DNA from: Flavobacterium aestivum
GTDB lineage: Bacteria; Bacteroidota; Bacteroidia; Flavobacteriales; Flavobacteriaceae
Direction of reading: 5' to 3'
Assembly: GCF_026870175.2 (NCBI RefSeq)
Contig: NZ_CP113977.2
Coordinates: 2,418,001 to 2,482,000 of the forward strand
Length of the DNA stretch: 64,000 nt
Position 1 is the stretch's first letter, and every line of letters starts with the position of its first letter. Positions 53,343 through 62,778 of the stretch are shown here, piece after piece. The position numbers were made by a program, and so were the translations under genes. The notes below the pieces were generated by a model that saw only the letters and a program-made list of their open reading frames with translations, ran no database searches and was not told the origin of the DNA.

Positions 53343-53867
53343 CTATTTTGACTTTTCTCCCACAAAATGGTTAGTAGGTGATTTGAATAGAATGTTAAAC
53401 GAGGTCAGACTACCGTATATACGAGTGATGTATTGTTGCAATTCTATCTTTTCTATTTCTTCAATTTTACTGGAATTAATTTTTTGCTCCATTACTCGTA
53501 AACGATCACGAACCATTATAATTTTATGAAAAAAGGTGTCAATAGGAATTTCTTTAGAGGCTAAACCAGCTTGTCCGGGTTCTAAAATCATTTTGCCGCC
53601 TTTCCATTTGTCTCCAATAGGCACGATTTCAGAAACATCGGACCATTTTTTCAAAAGATCTCTTAAGCTTTTTTCTACTTCCGAAAAACTTACAGTATCT
53701 ACTTCGTCAACAGAGGCTTCTATAACTTTGAACTCATCGTTTAATGCGATGGTCTCTAATCCGTTTTCTATAAAAGTAACCCAATATTCTTTTGAGGTAA
53801 CATTTGTGATAACGCCTTTTCCAAATTCTGGATGCTCAATTCGGGAACCTATTCCTAATAATGTCAT
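53343..53867 (-). CDS. Hypothetical protein with UvrD/PcrA-like C-terminal Tudor motif
   Basis: The 174-residue protein begins with GIGSRIEHPEFGKGVI, the pattern of the Tudor-like domain found at the C-terminus of UvrD/PcrA helicases (G..V.HP.FG.G.V), followed by an SH3-like strand set to about residue 55. The rest is helical and charged (about 70-170; EKSLRDLLKKWSDV). There is no helicase domain. I infer binding to RNA polymerase or nucleic acid, unproven. Single gene. Confidence 0.7.
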   Translation of the reverse strand: MTLLGIGSRIEHPEFGKGVITNVTSKEYWVTFIENGLETIALNDEFKVIEASVDEVDTVSFSEVEKSLRDLLKKWSDVSEIVPIGDKWKGGKMILEPGQAGLASKEIPIDTFFHKIIMVRDRLRVMEQKINSSKIEEIEKIELQQYITRIYGSLTSFNILFKSPTNHFVGEKSK

Positions 53868-53996
53868 AATTGTTGTCTTTTTAAACGAAAATAATCATAC
53901 TTTTTTAATAAGCAAAGAAGCACATTAAAAATCATTTTGCTTTTAAATATTTGCTATTTTTACAAGAGACAATTTCTGATATTAAAAAAGAAAAGT

Positions 53997-54428
53997 ATGA
54001 AAAAACTATCATTATTAGTAGTATTTATTTGCATGGTATTGGTTTCATGTAACACAACAAAGACGGCGTCAAAAACAACTTCACTTGAGGGAACTTGGGT
54101 ATTAAATTATATCACAGGGTCTAAAATAGCATTTGACGGATTGTATCCCGGAAAGAAACCAACAATAATTTTTGATCTTGCAACGAATAAAGTTGGAGGA
54201 AATAATAGTTGTAATCAATATTCTGGGGCTTTACTGGTTGATGGAAAAAAAATAAATTTTAAAGATGCCAAAATGGTGACGACTATGATGGCTTGTCAAG
54301 GAAATGGTGATACAGCCTATATGTCTATGCTTGACAAAATAGATTCTTACGTTATTAAAGAGAATGGAAAAACCCTAAGTTTTATGATGGGTGATGTAGA
54401 AATGATGCGTTTTACTCACGAAATGTAA
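53997..54428 (+). CDS. META-domain lipoprotein (HslJ-like)
   Basis: The start at ATG 53997 (MKKLSLLVVF) gives a lipoprotein signal ending LVSC (Cys18). A META domain follows (about 30-140): LEGTWVLNYITG, NKVGGNNSCNQYSGAL and ATMMACQGN-like blocks typical of HslJ heat-shock proteins. 143 residues. Probably a stress-related surface lipoprotein; gene neighbours are envelope proteins. Confidence 0.82.
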   Translation: MKKLSLLVVFICMVLVSCNTTKTASKTTSLEGTWVLNYITGSKIAFDGLYPGKKPTIIFDLATNKVGGNNSCNQYSGALLVDGKKINFKDAKMVTTMMACQGNGDTAYMSMLDKIDSYVIKENGKTLSFMMGDVEMMRFTHEM

Positions 54429-54485
54429 TTGGATTTTTTGTTCTTGTTGTATGGATTGAATGGTTATTTTTTAATTTAAAAAAAC

Positions 54486-54995
54486 ATGAAAACATCAATT
54501 TTATCTTTTATTCTTTCTCTTTCAATGTTCATTGGTTTTGCACAAGAGAAAACAAAACAACAATTAAAAGAGGAACAAAAGCTTGAGAAACAAAAAGAAA
54601 TTGCTGCTCTTGTTGATTCTAAGGAGTTTAAATTTGTGGGTAGAACTGCTTACCCGCAAGGGGGCAGAAGTATTGATCTGACCACAAATTCAAATTTTCT
54701 TAAGTTCGAAAAGGATAGCGTAGATAGTGAGATGCCTTATTTTGGGAGAGCTTATGGAGGTGTTGCCTATGGCGGCGGAAATGGAGGCATGCATTTTAAA
54801 GGAAAAATTGAAAATTACTCCTTGACAAAAGATAAAAAAAAGTATACGATTAAAGCTAAAATTACGGATAAAACAGATTCTTATGAATTGCAATTAACTG
54901 TTTTTTTTGAAGGCAACGCTTCATTAGCCATAAATACTTTTAACAGGAGCCAAATTTCATATAGCGGTAGGATAGAAAAACTAAAAGAAAAATGA
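54486..54995 (+). CDS. DUF4251 family exported protein
   Basis: The 169-residue protein has a signal peptide (1-19, ending FAQ) and a Lys/Gln/Glu-rich helix (20-45). The DUF4251 beta domain follows, with SRAYGGVAYGGGNGGMHFKG-like Gly-rich loop near residue 80-95. Family function is unknown. It is 57 bases after the META lipoprotein and probably co-transcribed. Confidence 0.78.
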   Translation: MKTSILSFILSLSMFIGFAQEKTKQQLKEEQKLEKQKEIAALVDSKEFKFVGRTAYPQGGRSIDLTTNSNFLKFEKDSVDSEMPYFGRAYGGVAYGGGNGGMHFKGKIENYSLTKDKKKYTIKAKITDKTDSYELQLTVFFEGNASLAINTFNRSQISYSGRIEKLKEK

Positions 54996-55041
54996 TGTCC
55001 TGGGACATTCTTTCTTTGCGAAAAATATAAGAACTAAAAAA

Positions 55042-56310
55042 ATGATCTATTTTTTTAAAAGAAAGTATTTTTTGAATAGCTATTTATGGTTATTGTTTTT
55101 TGTATGTATCCCAGTGGGTATGATGGCACAAGTATCCTCAAAATCAGATGATGTATGTCCTCCCAAAACTGTTTTTGAGTTGTTTAAAAAAAAGGACTCG
55201 CTTATGGTGGTAAAGCCCATAAAAAATAGTTTTTTATTGGTTATTCCCATAATTGGGGTGCAACCGGCAACCGGATTTAGTTATGGAGCTACAGCACAGT
55301 ATACTTTTAAGGGGAGTGGTCTTTTAGATAAATATTCTTCGGCAAATCTCGGTGTGACTCTGACTACAAAAGATCAGTTGTTGATTAATGCTAAAAACAA
55401 TATTTTATTAAAGGGGAATAAAATATACCTAAGTGGGGATTATAGATTGTATGTTTTTACCCAACCTAATTATGGTTTAGGTACAGCTATTATACCAAGA
55501 CACAGAGAAGACCCAGATTTTGATATTGACTCCATTAAAGAGCCAATGGATTATAACTATTTTAAGTTTCATCAAACCGTTTCTTGGGAAGTAAAAAAAC
55601 ATTTTTATGTAGGGGCAGGAATAGGAATCGATTGGTATTCCAGTATCATTGACAAAAATCTGGATGTCGACAACGGAAAATTTACCAATCATTATAATTA
55701 TAGCAAACAGTACGGTTTTAATGACAAAGAATATTTTGTAAACGGTTTTAGCTTTAATTTAATTTATGATTCCAGAGACAACCAAATCAATACAAGAGAA
55801 GGTTGGTTTGCTAATCTGAACTATAGATTTAATGCTGATTTATTTAATGATCAAAAGTCAAGTAATGTACTCTATACAGAGTTTAGATATTTTGTTCCGC
55901 TTAGTCCAAAGAGAAAGCAATTTATATTAGGCTTTTGGGCTTTTGGGCAGTTTGTAACCAATGGAGCTGTGCCTTATTTAAATTTACCAGCAATTGGTTG
56001 GGATCAGCGTAGTCGTAGTGGAGAAGGTTATACACAAGGATTATTTAGGGGGAATAATTTAGCATATCTACAAACAGAATTGCGATTCCCGATAAGCTGT
56101 AATCAACTTCTCAGTGGTACTGTTTTTGCAAATTTTACCACAGCTAGTGATAAGTTTGATGACATTTCACTCTTTCAATATGTTCAGCCTTCCGTTGGAG
56201 CTGGTTTACGAATTTTAATTGATAAAGCGACTCGGACCAATCTTGTTTTGGATTATGGAGTTGGAAATCGCTCTCAAGGATTTTATCTTAATGCAGGAGA
56301 AACTTTCTAG
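55042..56310 (+). CDS. Omp85-type outer membrane barrel, no POTRA domain (I)
   Basis: The 422-residue protein has an N-terminal signal (cleavage near MMAQ, about 31) and then goes directly to beta-strands of the BamA/TamA (bacterial surface antigen) barrel: GFSYGATAQYTF, FNLIYDSRDNQINTREGWFANL and GLFRGNNLAYLQTELRFP. The end ...NAGETF has the terminal Phe for barrel insertion. Only about 40 residues precede the barrel, so no POTRA repeats. Function unknown; paralogue of the next gene. Confidence 0.8.
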   Translation: MIYFFKRKYFLNSYLWLLFFVCIPVGMMAQVSSKSDDVCPPKTVFELFKKKDSLMVVKPIKNSFLLVIPIIGVQPATGFSYGATAQYTFKGSGLLDKYSSANLGVTLTTKDQLLINAKNNILLKGNKIYLSGDYRLYVFTQPNYGLGTAIIPRHREDPDFDIDSIKEPMDYNYFKFHQTVSWEVKKHFYVGAGIGIDWYSSIIDKNLDVDNGKFTNHYNYSKQYGFNDKEYFVNGFSFNLIYDSRDNQINTREGWFANLNYRFNADLFNDQKSSNVLYTEFRYFVPLSPKRKQFILGFWAFGQFVTNGAVPYLNLPAIGWDQRSRSGEGYTQGLFRGNNLAYLQTELRFPISCNQLLSGTVFANFTTASDKFDDISLFQYVQPSVGAGLRILIDKATRTNLVLDYGVGNRSQGFYLNAGETF

Positions 56311-56413
56311 ATTTTTTAAACTATTTTTTATTTGCAAGAAACATTCCCCATTTGTTATCAATAAACTTCCTATCTTTAAAAGGTAATTTTGACCAATCTA
56401 TCTTTTATTAATT

Positions 56414-57568
56414 ATGATTCAAAAATGTAATCATTTTGTTTTGCTATTGCTTTTAGTAATTACAGTTTCTATAAAATCTGTTGCTCAAAAGCAAGAAGAC
56501 ACTGTTGTAGTGAAGAAAAGTAAGCTCGAAAAATTTAATGATTTTAATGCAAAAGCAGAAGCACTTTTCAAAGTAATTCCAGTACCAATTTATGGGTATA
56601 CTACAGAGGCAGGAAGCATCTTTGGATTGGCTAAGAGTAATGTGTTCAATCTGTCTAAAAAAGATACGATTTCAAAGCCTTCAAAAATTGATGGATTAGT
56701 GTCAAGCTCAACAGAAGGAAGAGTAAATGTTGTGGCCTCTTCGCAATTTTTTATAAAGGAGAATAAATATCAATTTTTAACTTATTTGTTTTATCAAAAG
56801 CAACCACAATATATTTTTGGTATTGGGAATGATGTAACGATAGATGGCATAGAGCAAATTAATTTTGATAGGATTAAGTTTTATTCTAATAATTTGATGC
56901 AAATTAAAAAGAATTTGTATGTAGGAATCCCAATAGAATTTGCCAATTATTGGAACATAGAAATACCAAGTGATAGTTTTTTATACGAACAAAATATATC
57001 AGGTATAGAAGGAGGTTATGATGTAGGTACTGGCTTATCGGGTTTATATGATACAAGATTAAATCCGTACAATCCGCAGCAAGGAGTTTATTGTCTTTCC
57101 AGTTTGGTTTTTCATCCTCATTTTTTAGGGAGTACGTATCAATTCACCAATTTCATTTTAGACATGCGTAAGTATTATAATCCTTGGTTAAAGCACATAA
57201 TTGCGCTACAAGCTTATACGAGTAATGCTTTTGGAGATACTCCGTTTTACGATCTTTCCATGATGGGAGGTTCAGATCGAATGCGAGGGTATTATCAGGG
57301 AGGATATAGAGATAAGGCTCTGATAGATTCCCAGATAGAATACCGTGCGCCTATTTGGAATATTTTTGGCGTTGTTGGATTCTTTGGAACCGGGCGTGTT
57401 TTTAGTGGTTATCGAGATTTATCATTCGAAAAATGGAGGTTTTCATACGGAGGTGGTTTGAGAGTTATGGTAGATAGTAAACATAAAACTAATTTAAGGG
57501 TGGATTTTGGATTTGGTGAAGGAGGATCTCTAAAAGGAACCTATATCAGTTTTGGCGAAGCATTTTAA
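56414..57568 (+). CDS. Omp85-type outer membrane barrel, no POTRA domain (II)
   Basis: The 384-residue paralogue has a signal peptide (1-24, ending VAQ) and about 30 residues before the barrel. Conserved blocks are TGLSGLYDTRLNPYNPQQGVY and SDRMRGYYQGGYRDKALIDSQIEYR, the last holding the RGY/F motif of the Omp85 L6 loop. It ends in GEAF, a terminal Phe. Like its neighbour it lacks POTRA domains. The two genes are 103 bases apart, same direction. Confidence 0.8.
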   Translation: MIQKCNHFVLLLLLVITVSIKSVAQKQEDTVVVKKSKLEKFNDFNAKAEALFKVIPVPIYGYTTEAGSIFGLAKSNVFNLSKKDTISKPSKIDGLVSSSTEGRVNVVASSQFFIKENKYQFLTYLFYQKQPQYIFGIGNDVTIDGIEQINFDRIKFYSNNLMQIKKNLYVGIPIEFANYWNIEIPSDSFLYEQNISGIEGGYDVGTGLSGLYDTRLNPYNPQQGVYCLSSLVFHPHFLGSTYQFTNFILDMRKYYNPWLKHIIALQAYTSNAFGDTPFYDLSMMGGSDRMRGYYQGGYRDKALIDSQIEYRAPIWNIFGVVGFFGTGRVFSGYRDLSFEKWRFSYGGGLRVMVDSKHKTNLRVDFGFGEGGSLKGTYISFGEAF

Positions 57569-57707
57569 ATGTTAACTCTTTGTTTTGTTATATCGGTTTA
57601 TATAATGGGTTGATTGTAAAAACTTTAATTGAAATATTACAGTGAATTATACTGTTAATTAATGTGAATTTGTTAAATTAGCTTATTCAACATTTAAATA
57701 TAAAAAC

Positions 57708-58190
57708 ATGAAAAAAGTATTTTTATTAATTGTTCTTGCAGTTTCATCTACTTCATTCGCTCAATCTACTATGAAAGATGATGTAGATATTGTACAATCT
57801 GTTTATGGAAAATCAAAAGCAGAATTAGTAAATCAGTATATGGCGTTAACAGGTACTCAGGCAACTGATTTTGCAAAAGTATATGAAGCTTATGAAGTTG
57901 AACGCAAAAAATTGGGGCAGGAAAAAATTCAGTTGATTAATCAATATGCCGCTGACTACGGAACACTAACTGATGCCAATGCTGATGGAATCTCTAAAGG
58001 GGTTTTGAAAAACAATTTGGCTTATGATAAATTATATTCATCTTATTACGAAAAAGTAAAAAAAGCAGTTGGAGCCTTAAATGCTGCAAAATTTATTCAG
58101 CTTGAGGTTTATTTGCAAACCGAGATTAGAAGCAGTCTTCAAAACGCAATTCCTTTTATTGGAGAAATAGATATGACAAAAGTTAAATAA
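57708..58190 (+). CDS. Exported helical hypothetical protein (160 aa)
   Basis: The 160-residue protein has a signal peptide (1-18, ending FAQ) followed by helical, charged sequence without cysteines. Repeated Tyr/Lys/Ala patterns (AKVYEAYEVERKKLGQEKIQLINQY) recall Spy-like or OmpH-like chaperones, but I cannot assign a family. A strong terminator follows. Confidence 0.65.
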   Translation: MKKVFLLIVLAVSSTSFAQSTMKDDVDIVQSVYGKSKAELVNQYMALTGTQATDFAKVYEAYEVERKKLGQEKIQLINQYAADYGTLTDANADGISKGVLKNNLAYDKLYSSYYEKVKKAVGALNAAKFIQLEVYLQTEIRSSLQNAIPFIGEIDMTKVK

Positions 58191-58213
58191 GTATTTTTTT
58201 ACTTTTTTAACTC

Positions 58214-58253
58214 AAAAAAAAGAGTGTGATCATAGTGTTGCACTCTTTTTTTT
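58214..58253 (+). terminator. Terminator after helical exported protein
   Basis: The stem (58214-58226 with 58241-58253) has a 14-base loop and a long T run. Confidence 0.8.
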
Positions 58254-58420
58254 GTATTTTTAAGTATGTTTTTGGATGTCAGTGTGATAACTGAAATTAA
58301 CTCTTCGATTATTAATTCTTTAGTTAAAAAATAGTGTTAATTTTTGCTTCTCTGTTTCAAAAAAAAATGTTAAATTTGTTAGTGTACTTTCCTAGTTTTA
58401 AATAATTTAAAAGATAAATC

Positions 58421-59179
58421 ATGAAAATTTTAACTACTCCGCTTAGAATTGTCTTCATTTTTGTATTAGTACTATTAATTTCTTCAACCAGTGTCTTTTC
58501 ACAAGCAGCTCCAAGAGATTTTAAGAATTCTGTGAAATTTAATGTGTCGAATACATTGCTTTATGATAATTCTTACCAGTTTTCGTATGAAAGAATTATT
58601 AAAGAAAACCAAAGTTTGAATGTTTTTGCCGGATATCAGGAATTTCCATTGATTAAAGTTGATATCGATAATGTCGATTTTGATAAAAAAAGCAGCAGAA
58701 AGGGATATTCGCTCGGTGCTGACTATAGATTTTATTTAGGAAGCATCAATAAATATAAGGGGCCAAGAGGGGTTTATCTAGCGCCATTTATAAGTTTCTT
58801 TCAATTTGAAACAGATAGGGATTTAAAATATACCAATCCAAATACACAGGTAGTAAGTAGTACAAACCTGAATTCAAAATTAAATTTAACCAATTTTGGG
58901 GGTGAATTAGGGTATCAATTTGTGTTATGGGATAGGTTCGTTATCGATTGTGTTTTATTTGGACCTTCTTTAACACGATATAAATACAATTTAAAGCTGG
59001 ATGGACAAATTCCTGGACTTGATGAAAATGAAACATTCCAAAAAATTGTTGAAGCAATGAAAGAGAAATTTCCTGAGCTAGGCAATCTTTCAAATGATAA
59101 TGATGTAGAAAAAAAAGGCGTACAATCGATAACTGCAGTAGGATTTAGGTATAATATCAGCATTGGATACAGATTTTAA
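58421..59179 (+). CDS. Outer membrane beta-barrel protein (DUF3575-like)
   Basis: The 252-residue protein has a signal peptide (about 1-28, ending VFSQ) and alternating strands with aromatic girdles, ending ISIGYRF, a classic barrel terminus. RGVYLAPFISFF and GGELGYQFVLWDRFVIDC resemble DUF3575 barrels. Residues about 195-228 form a polar extracellular loop. Function unknown. Confidence 0.7.
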   Translation: MKILTTPLRIVFIFVLVLLISSTSVFSQAAPRDFKNSVKFNVSNTLLYDNSYQFSYERIIKENQSLNVFAGYQEFPLIKVDIDNVDFDKKSSRKGYSLGADYRFYLGSINKYKGPRGVYLAPFISFFQFETDRDLKYTNPNTQVVSSTNLNSKLNLTNFGGELGYQFVLWDRFVIDCVLFGPSLTRYKYNLKLDGQIPGLDENETFQKIVEAMKEKFPELGNLSNDNDVEKKGVQSITAVGFRYNISIGYRF

Positions 59180-59200
59180 AAACGGATAAAGGAATAATAG

Positions 59201-59227
59201 AACCTCAATTTTTTTGAGGTTTTTTTT
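59201..59227 (+). terminator. Terminator after the 252-residue barrel
   Basis: An 8-base stem AACCTCAA/TTGAGGTT (59201-59208 with 59214-59221) is followed by six more T. Confidence 0.82.
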
Positions 59228-59323
59228 AATTCTTTTTCGGTAAGTATTTTGATTTTTTGATGTGTTCAAAATAATAAATACAGTTTTAAAAAATGTTTTT
59301 AATTTCTTGGTAAAATTCAATTT

Positions 59324-60244
59324 ATGATTATACAAAACTTAACTCGTGTAAGGAAGATTAGTTTTTTATTTGTGATTTTTTTATTGGTTAGCAATTCTAT
59401 AATTGCACAAGATCTTGAGCCAAGGGCTTACGCCAACATGCCCAGAGGGGTTAATATTATAGTGGGAAGCTATGGTTATATGAAAGGAGATGTTGTTACG
59501 GAACCTTCTTTGCCAATAGAAGATTTTATTATCAAAAGCAACAATATTGCGGCTGGTTATATGCGTTCCTTTGGTCTTGCAGGTAAGCTGGCCAGAATTC
59601 AGGTTGCCATTCCGTATGTTTTTATGGATGGGGAAGCAACCGTAAGTGGCGCTAAAATTACAGGAAATAGGGCAGGTTTTGGAGATATGCGCTTACGATT
59701 TGGAGTAAACCTACTCGGATCACCTGCACTGAACATCAAAGAGTTTAGTCAATTCCAGCAAAAAACAATATTTGGAGCAAGTTTAGTTGTCTCAGTTCCT
59801 ACTGGACTATATTATTCGGATAAAAGGGTTAATATAGGAACAAATCGTTGGGGCTTCAAGCCAGAAGTAGGGATTTCCAAACGTTTTAAGCACTTTTATG
59901 CAGAGTTATATTCAGGGGTGTGGTTTTATACTAAGAATGATGAGTTTCTTGGGGATAACGAATTGAAACAAGATCCTGTTGTTTCTTTTCAAGCCCATAC
60001 CAGTTATATTTTTAAAAATCATATGTGGGCAGGAATTAATATTAACTGGTTTAGCGGTGGGAAAACCTTTGTCGATGAAGCGCCTGCCGGAAGTATTATT
60101 AATGCCTCTAGAATAGGGGCAACGTTCTCGATGCCACTCTCAAAATTTCAGTCTTTAAAGTTTCAGTTTAATACAGGAACCTTTAAGAGTATCGGATTGA
60201 ATTATGATTCCGTTAGTATTGGTTATCAATGTGTGTTTCTTTAA
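59324..60244 (+). CDS. Outer membrane transporter, MetA phenol-degradation type
   Basis: The 306-residue protein has a signal peptide (about 1-28) and then LEPRAYANMPRGVNIIVGSYGYMKGDV, the start of PF13557 (putative MetA-pathway transporters), followed by barrel strands. It is 31 bases upstream of the TolC gene, probably in the same operon, and would add an outer membrane pore to the efflux set. Real substrate unknown. Confidence 0.78.
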   Translation: MIIQNLTRVRKISFLFVIFLLVSNSIIAQDLEPRAYANMPRGVNIIVGSYGYMKGDVVTEPSLPIEDFIIKSNNIAAGYMRSFGLAGKLARIQVAIPYVFMDGEATVSGAKITGNRAGFGDMRLRFGVNLLGSPALNIKEFSQFQQKTIFGASLVVSVPTGLYYSDKRVNIGTNRWGFKPEVGISKRFKHFYAELYSGVWFYTKNDEFLGDNELKQDPVVSFQAHTSYIFKNHMWAGININWFSGGKTFVDEAPAGSIINASRIGATFSMPLSKFQSLKFQFNTGTFKSIGLNYDSVSIGYQCVFL

Positions 60245-60275
60245 GGATTAAATCTTTTTAAATTGGAATTGGCTA

Positions 60276-61613
60276 ATGGATATTCTTTTTTTTAAATATT
60301 TTAAAAGGGAATTTGTTATTCTTGTAATAGCATGTTTTTTTTGTGAAGTTGGATTTTCCCAAAATGATGATGGAGCCAGAATCATAAAACTGGACGAAGT
60401 CATACAACTGGGGATTCAGAATAATAATCAGCTTAAAATAGCCAATACTGATGTGGCAACTGCCAATGAAAATTTGAATCAATCCCATATAGCTAAAGCC
60501 CCGATTATAGGGTTGAATATGGGATATAATTACATAGGAAATCCCAAAATTTTCGAAGGCTTTTATGAAAAAAGCACAACTGTAGATTATTTTAATCATC
60601 AAGGATCTGCAAGTGTTTTTACATCCATGCCTTTGTACTATGGCGGGGGAATCAATAGTCAAATAGATAAACAACAACTAATTGTCAGTATGCAGGAATC
60701 GGTTGCAAAGATGACCGAAACCGAAATTAAGCAAGCCATTACCACACAATTTTTTGCTCTCGAAAAATTATATAAGCAAATTGAGATTACCAAGCAAAAT
60801 ATTGTCAATACCGATTTACGTATCAAGCAATTGAATTCTAGAGTAGCGAATGGTCAAAACCTTAAAAGTGATCTGTTAAGAACCGAATTGCAAAAGTCGA
60901 ATTTTGAAGTGGCCGTTTTTCGAAGTTCCAATTCCATTGAGTTAATCAGTAATTATTTGGATATACTGACCGGATTGCCCACCAATACCAAATTAAAACC
61001 GGTATTGGATGGAATTTTAATTCCTAAAGCTGAAGTGAATTTGGAGGAAAGTTTGAACGACGCTTACCAAAACCGTTATGAAATCAAAAGATCGGAAATC
61101 AATGTTAAGATAGCAGAGTCTTCCTTGGACATAACAAATAGCGGCTTTAAACCCTTTGTAAATGCAAATTTGCTTTTTAATACACAGTATCCGGCACAAT
61201 GGCCTAATTATTCCGATAATATTCTGAATTATTGGGCGGCAGGAATATCACTAAGTTGGGATGTTTCCAGTTTTTATAATTTAAAGCACAAAGTCAATGC
61301 TGACCAGTTGCAAATAGACAAAAGCAATATAGCGCTTGAAGCGACCAAAGATGTGATTAATCAAGATGTAAAGGCAGCATATGTCCGATTTATGGAAAGC
61401 GTGAGGAACATCACCACTTTCAAAAAAGACGTTGATTTGGCACTGAGTAACTATAAGATTGTAAAGAGCCGTTACGATAATGATTTTGCTCTAATTAGTG
61501 ATATCGTTGATGCAGAGTTGCAGTTAAACGAAGCGAAAATTTCTCTGAATAACGCCAATATAGATGCCATTATTCAATATTATTCCCTACAGTATGCTAT
61601 GGGTAAACTTTAA
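60276..61613 (+). CDS. TolC family outer membrane efflux protein
   Basis: The 445-residue protein has a signal peptide (cleavage near FSQ, about 29) and two similar halves of OEP helices (about 40-230 and 245-440). ILDEVIQLG-type starts and long coiled coils (about 100-180 and 300-385) form the trans-periplasmic tunnel. It precedes HlyD and MFS genes (9- and 91-base gaps), making the outer part of a tripartite pump. Confidence 0.9.
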   Translation: MDILFFKYFKREFVILVIACFFCEVGFSQNDDGARIIKLDEVIQLGIQNNNQLKIANTDVATANENLNQSHIAKAPIIGLNMGYNYIGNPKIFEGFYEKSTTVDYFNHQGSASVFTSMPLYYGGGINSQIDKQQLIVSMQESVAKMTETEIKQAITTQFFALEKLYKQIEITKQNIVNTDLRIKQLNSRVANGQNLKSDLLRTELQKSNFEVAVFRSSNSIELISNYLDILTGLPTNTKLKPVLDGILIPKAEVNLEESLNDAYQNRYEIKRSEINVKIAESSLDITNSGFKPFVNANLLFNTQYPAQWPNYSDNILNYWAAGISLSWDVSSFYNLKHKVNADQLQIDKSNIALEATKDVINQDVKAAYVRFMESVRNITTFKKDVDLALSNYKIVKSRYDNDFALISDIVDAELQLNEAKISLNNANIDAIIQYYSLQYAMGKL

Positions 61614-61622
61614 ACTTTTTTT

Positions 61623-62687
61623 ATGAGCGAAGAAAATACAACGAACGAAGCTGCCGCAAAAAGCGAAAAAAGGAGAAATACGATATTGACTATTCTTTCT
61701 TTTGTTTTTATCATAGGAGGAGGTATTTGGATATTAAGTTTGTTTTTTGACTTTCACAGGTATGAAACGACCAATAATGCACAAGTAGAATCCTATATCA
61801 ACAGTGTTACAGCTAGAGCAACTGGACATGTAGCGGTCATTCATTTTGATTCCCATCAGTTTGTTCATAAAGGGGACACTTTGGTGGTACTTGATGATGA
61901 GGAATACCGAATAAAAGTAAAACAAGCCGAAGCTGATTTGGCTGTAGCCGAAGGAAATCTTCATTCGCTGGAACAATCCATCGTTACAGCAGCTTCTAAC
62001 CAAGCAGCCTCCAAGGATAAATTAGCAGGTGATATGGCTGATCTAGAAAAAGCACAAAAAGATTACGAGCGATTTAAGAATATGTATGCCGATTCTGCCG
62101 TGACACGCAATCAATACGATCAGGTGGTTTCTAAGCTGCAATCTACAAAAGCCTATCTGAATGCCGGTGAAAAAGAATTATTGGCAAGCAAATCGATTAC
62201 AGCACAAAGTCATACCAATCTCGAAGCTGCGAGTGCGACTGTAGCCCGAAAAAAAGCAGATTTAGACAATGCTTTATTGCAGCTGTCTTACACCCGTATC
62301 ATTGCTTTGGCCGATGGCTATGTGGGAGAGAGAACCATATCAGTAGGAGAATTGATCAATGCTAATCAGGTGGTGGCAACGCTGGTTTTGAACCAAAAAC
62401 TATGGGTAAATGCTAATTTTAAAGAAACCCAAATTGAAAAAATTAAGCAGGGACAAGAAGTAACTATAACCATTGATGCACTTGATGACAAAGAGTTTAA
62501 AGGAAAAGTGGTTGGATTTTCCCCAGCTACTGGAGCCAAATTCTCGATGGTAGAACCCGATAATTCCACAGGAAATTTTGTAAAAATCACACAACGTATT
62601 CCCGTGAAAATTGATTTTGAAGCTTCCGCAAAAGAACTGGCGGATGTAAAACCTGGAATGAATGTCACTGTAGAAATTAAAAAATAA
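61623..62687 (+). CDS. HlyD/EmrA-type membrane fusion protein
   Basis: The 354-residue protein has one N-terminal membrane helix (about 21-42) and the split lipoyl domain (VTARATGHVAVI and LADGYVGERTISVGELI). A coiled-coil hairpin lies at about 98-210, and a beta-barrel domain at about 255-350. It is the adaptor of an EmrAB-type pump and lies between TolC and MFS genes. Confidence 0.92.
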   Translation: MSEENTTNEAAAKSEKRRNTILTILSFVFIIGGGIWILSLFFDFHRYETTNNAQVESYINSVTARATGHVAVIHFDSHQFVHKGDTLVVLDDEEYRIKVKQAEADLAVAEGNLHSLEQSIVTAASNQAASKDKLAGDMADLEKAQKDYERFKNMYADSAVTRNQYDQVVSKLQSTKAYLNAGEKELLASKSITAQSHTNLEAASATVARKKADLDNALLQLSYTRIIALADGYVGERTISVGELINANQVVATLVLNQKLWVNANFKETQIEKIKQGQEVTITIDALDDKEFKGKVVGFSPATGAKFSMVEPDNSTGNFVKITQRIPVKIDFEASAKELADVKPGMNVTVEIKK

Positions 62688-62707
62688 TTAGGAATGATTT
62701 TCTAAAG

Positions 62708-62740
62708 AAACCTAACAGGTTTCTAAAAACTGTTAGGTTT
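62708..62740. repeat. 11-base perfect inverted repeat between emrA- and emrB-like genes
   Basis: AAACCTAACAG / CTGTTAGGTTT (62708-62718 with 62730-62740) enclose an 11-base spacer. No T run follows, so it is not a good terminator, and it sits inside an operon. From memory, CCTAACAGG-type palindromes are dispersed in Flavobacterium genomes. Confidence 0.7.
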
Positions 62741-62778
62741 GATAGAAGGAAAACATGAAGGTTTTTAAATAAAAAAAA

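Noticed and set aside
53937..53996. Longer start for the META lipoprotein
   Set aside because: The extra 20 residues would bury the lipoprotein signal; ATG 53997 gives a standard lipobox.
60273..60677. Minus-strand 134-codon frame within the TolC gene
   Set aside because: Antisense shadow of a well-supported TolC coding region.
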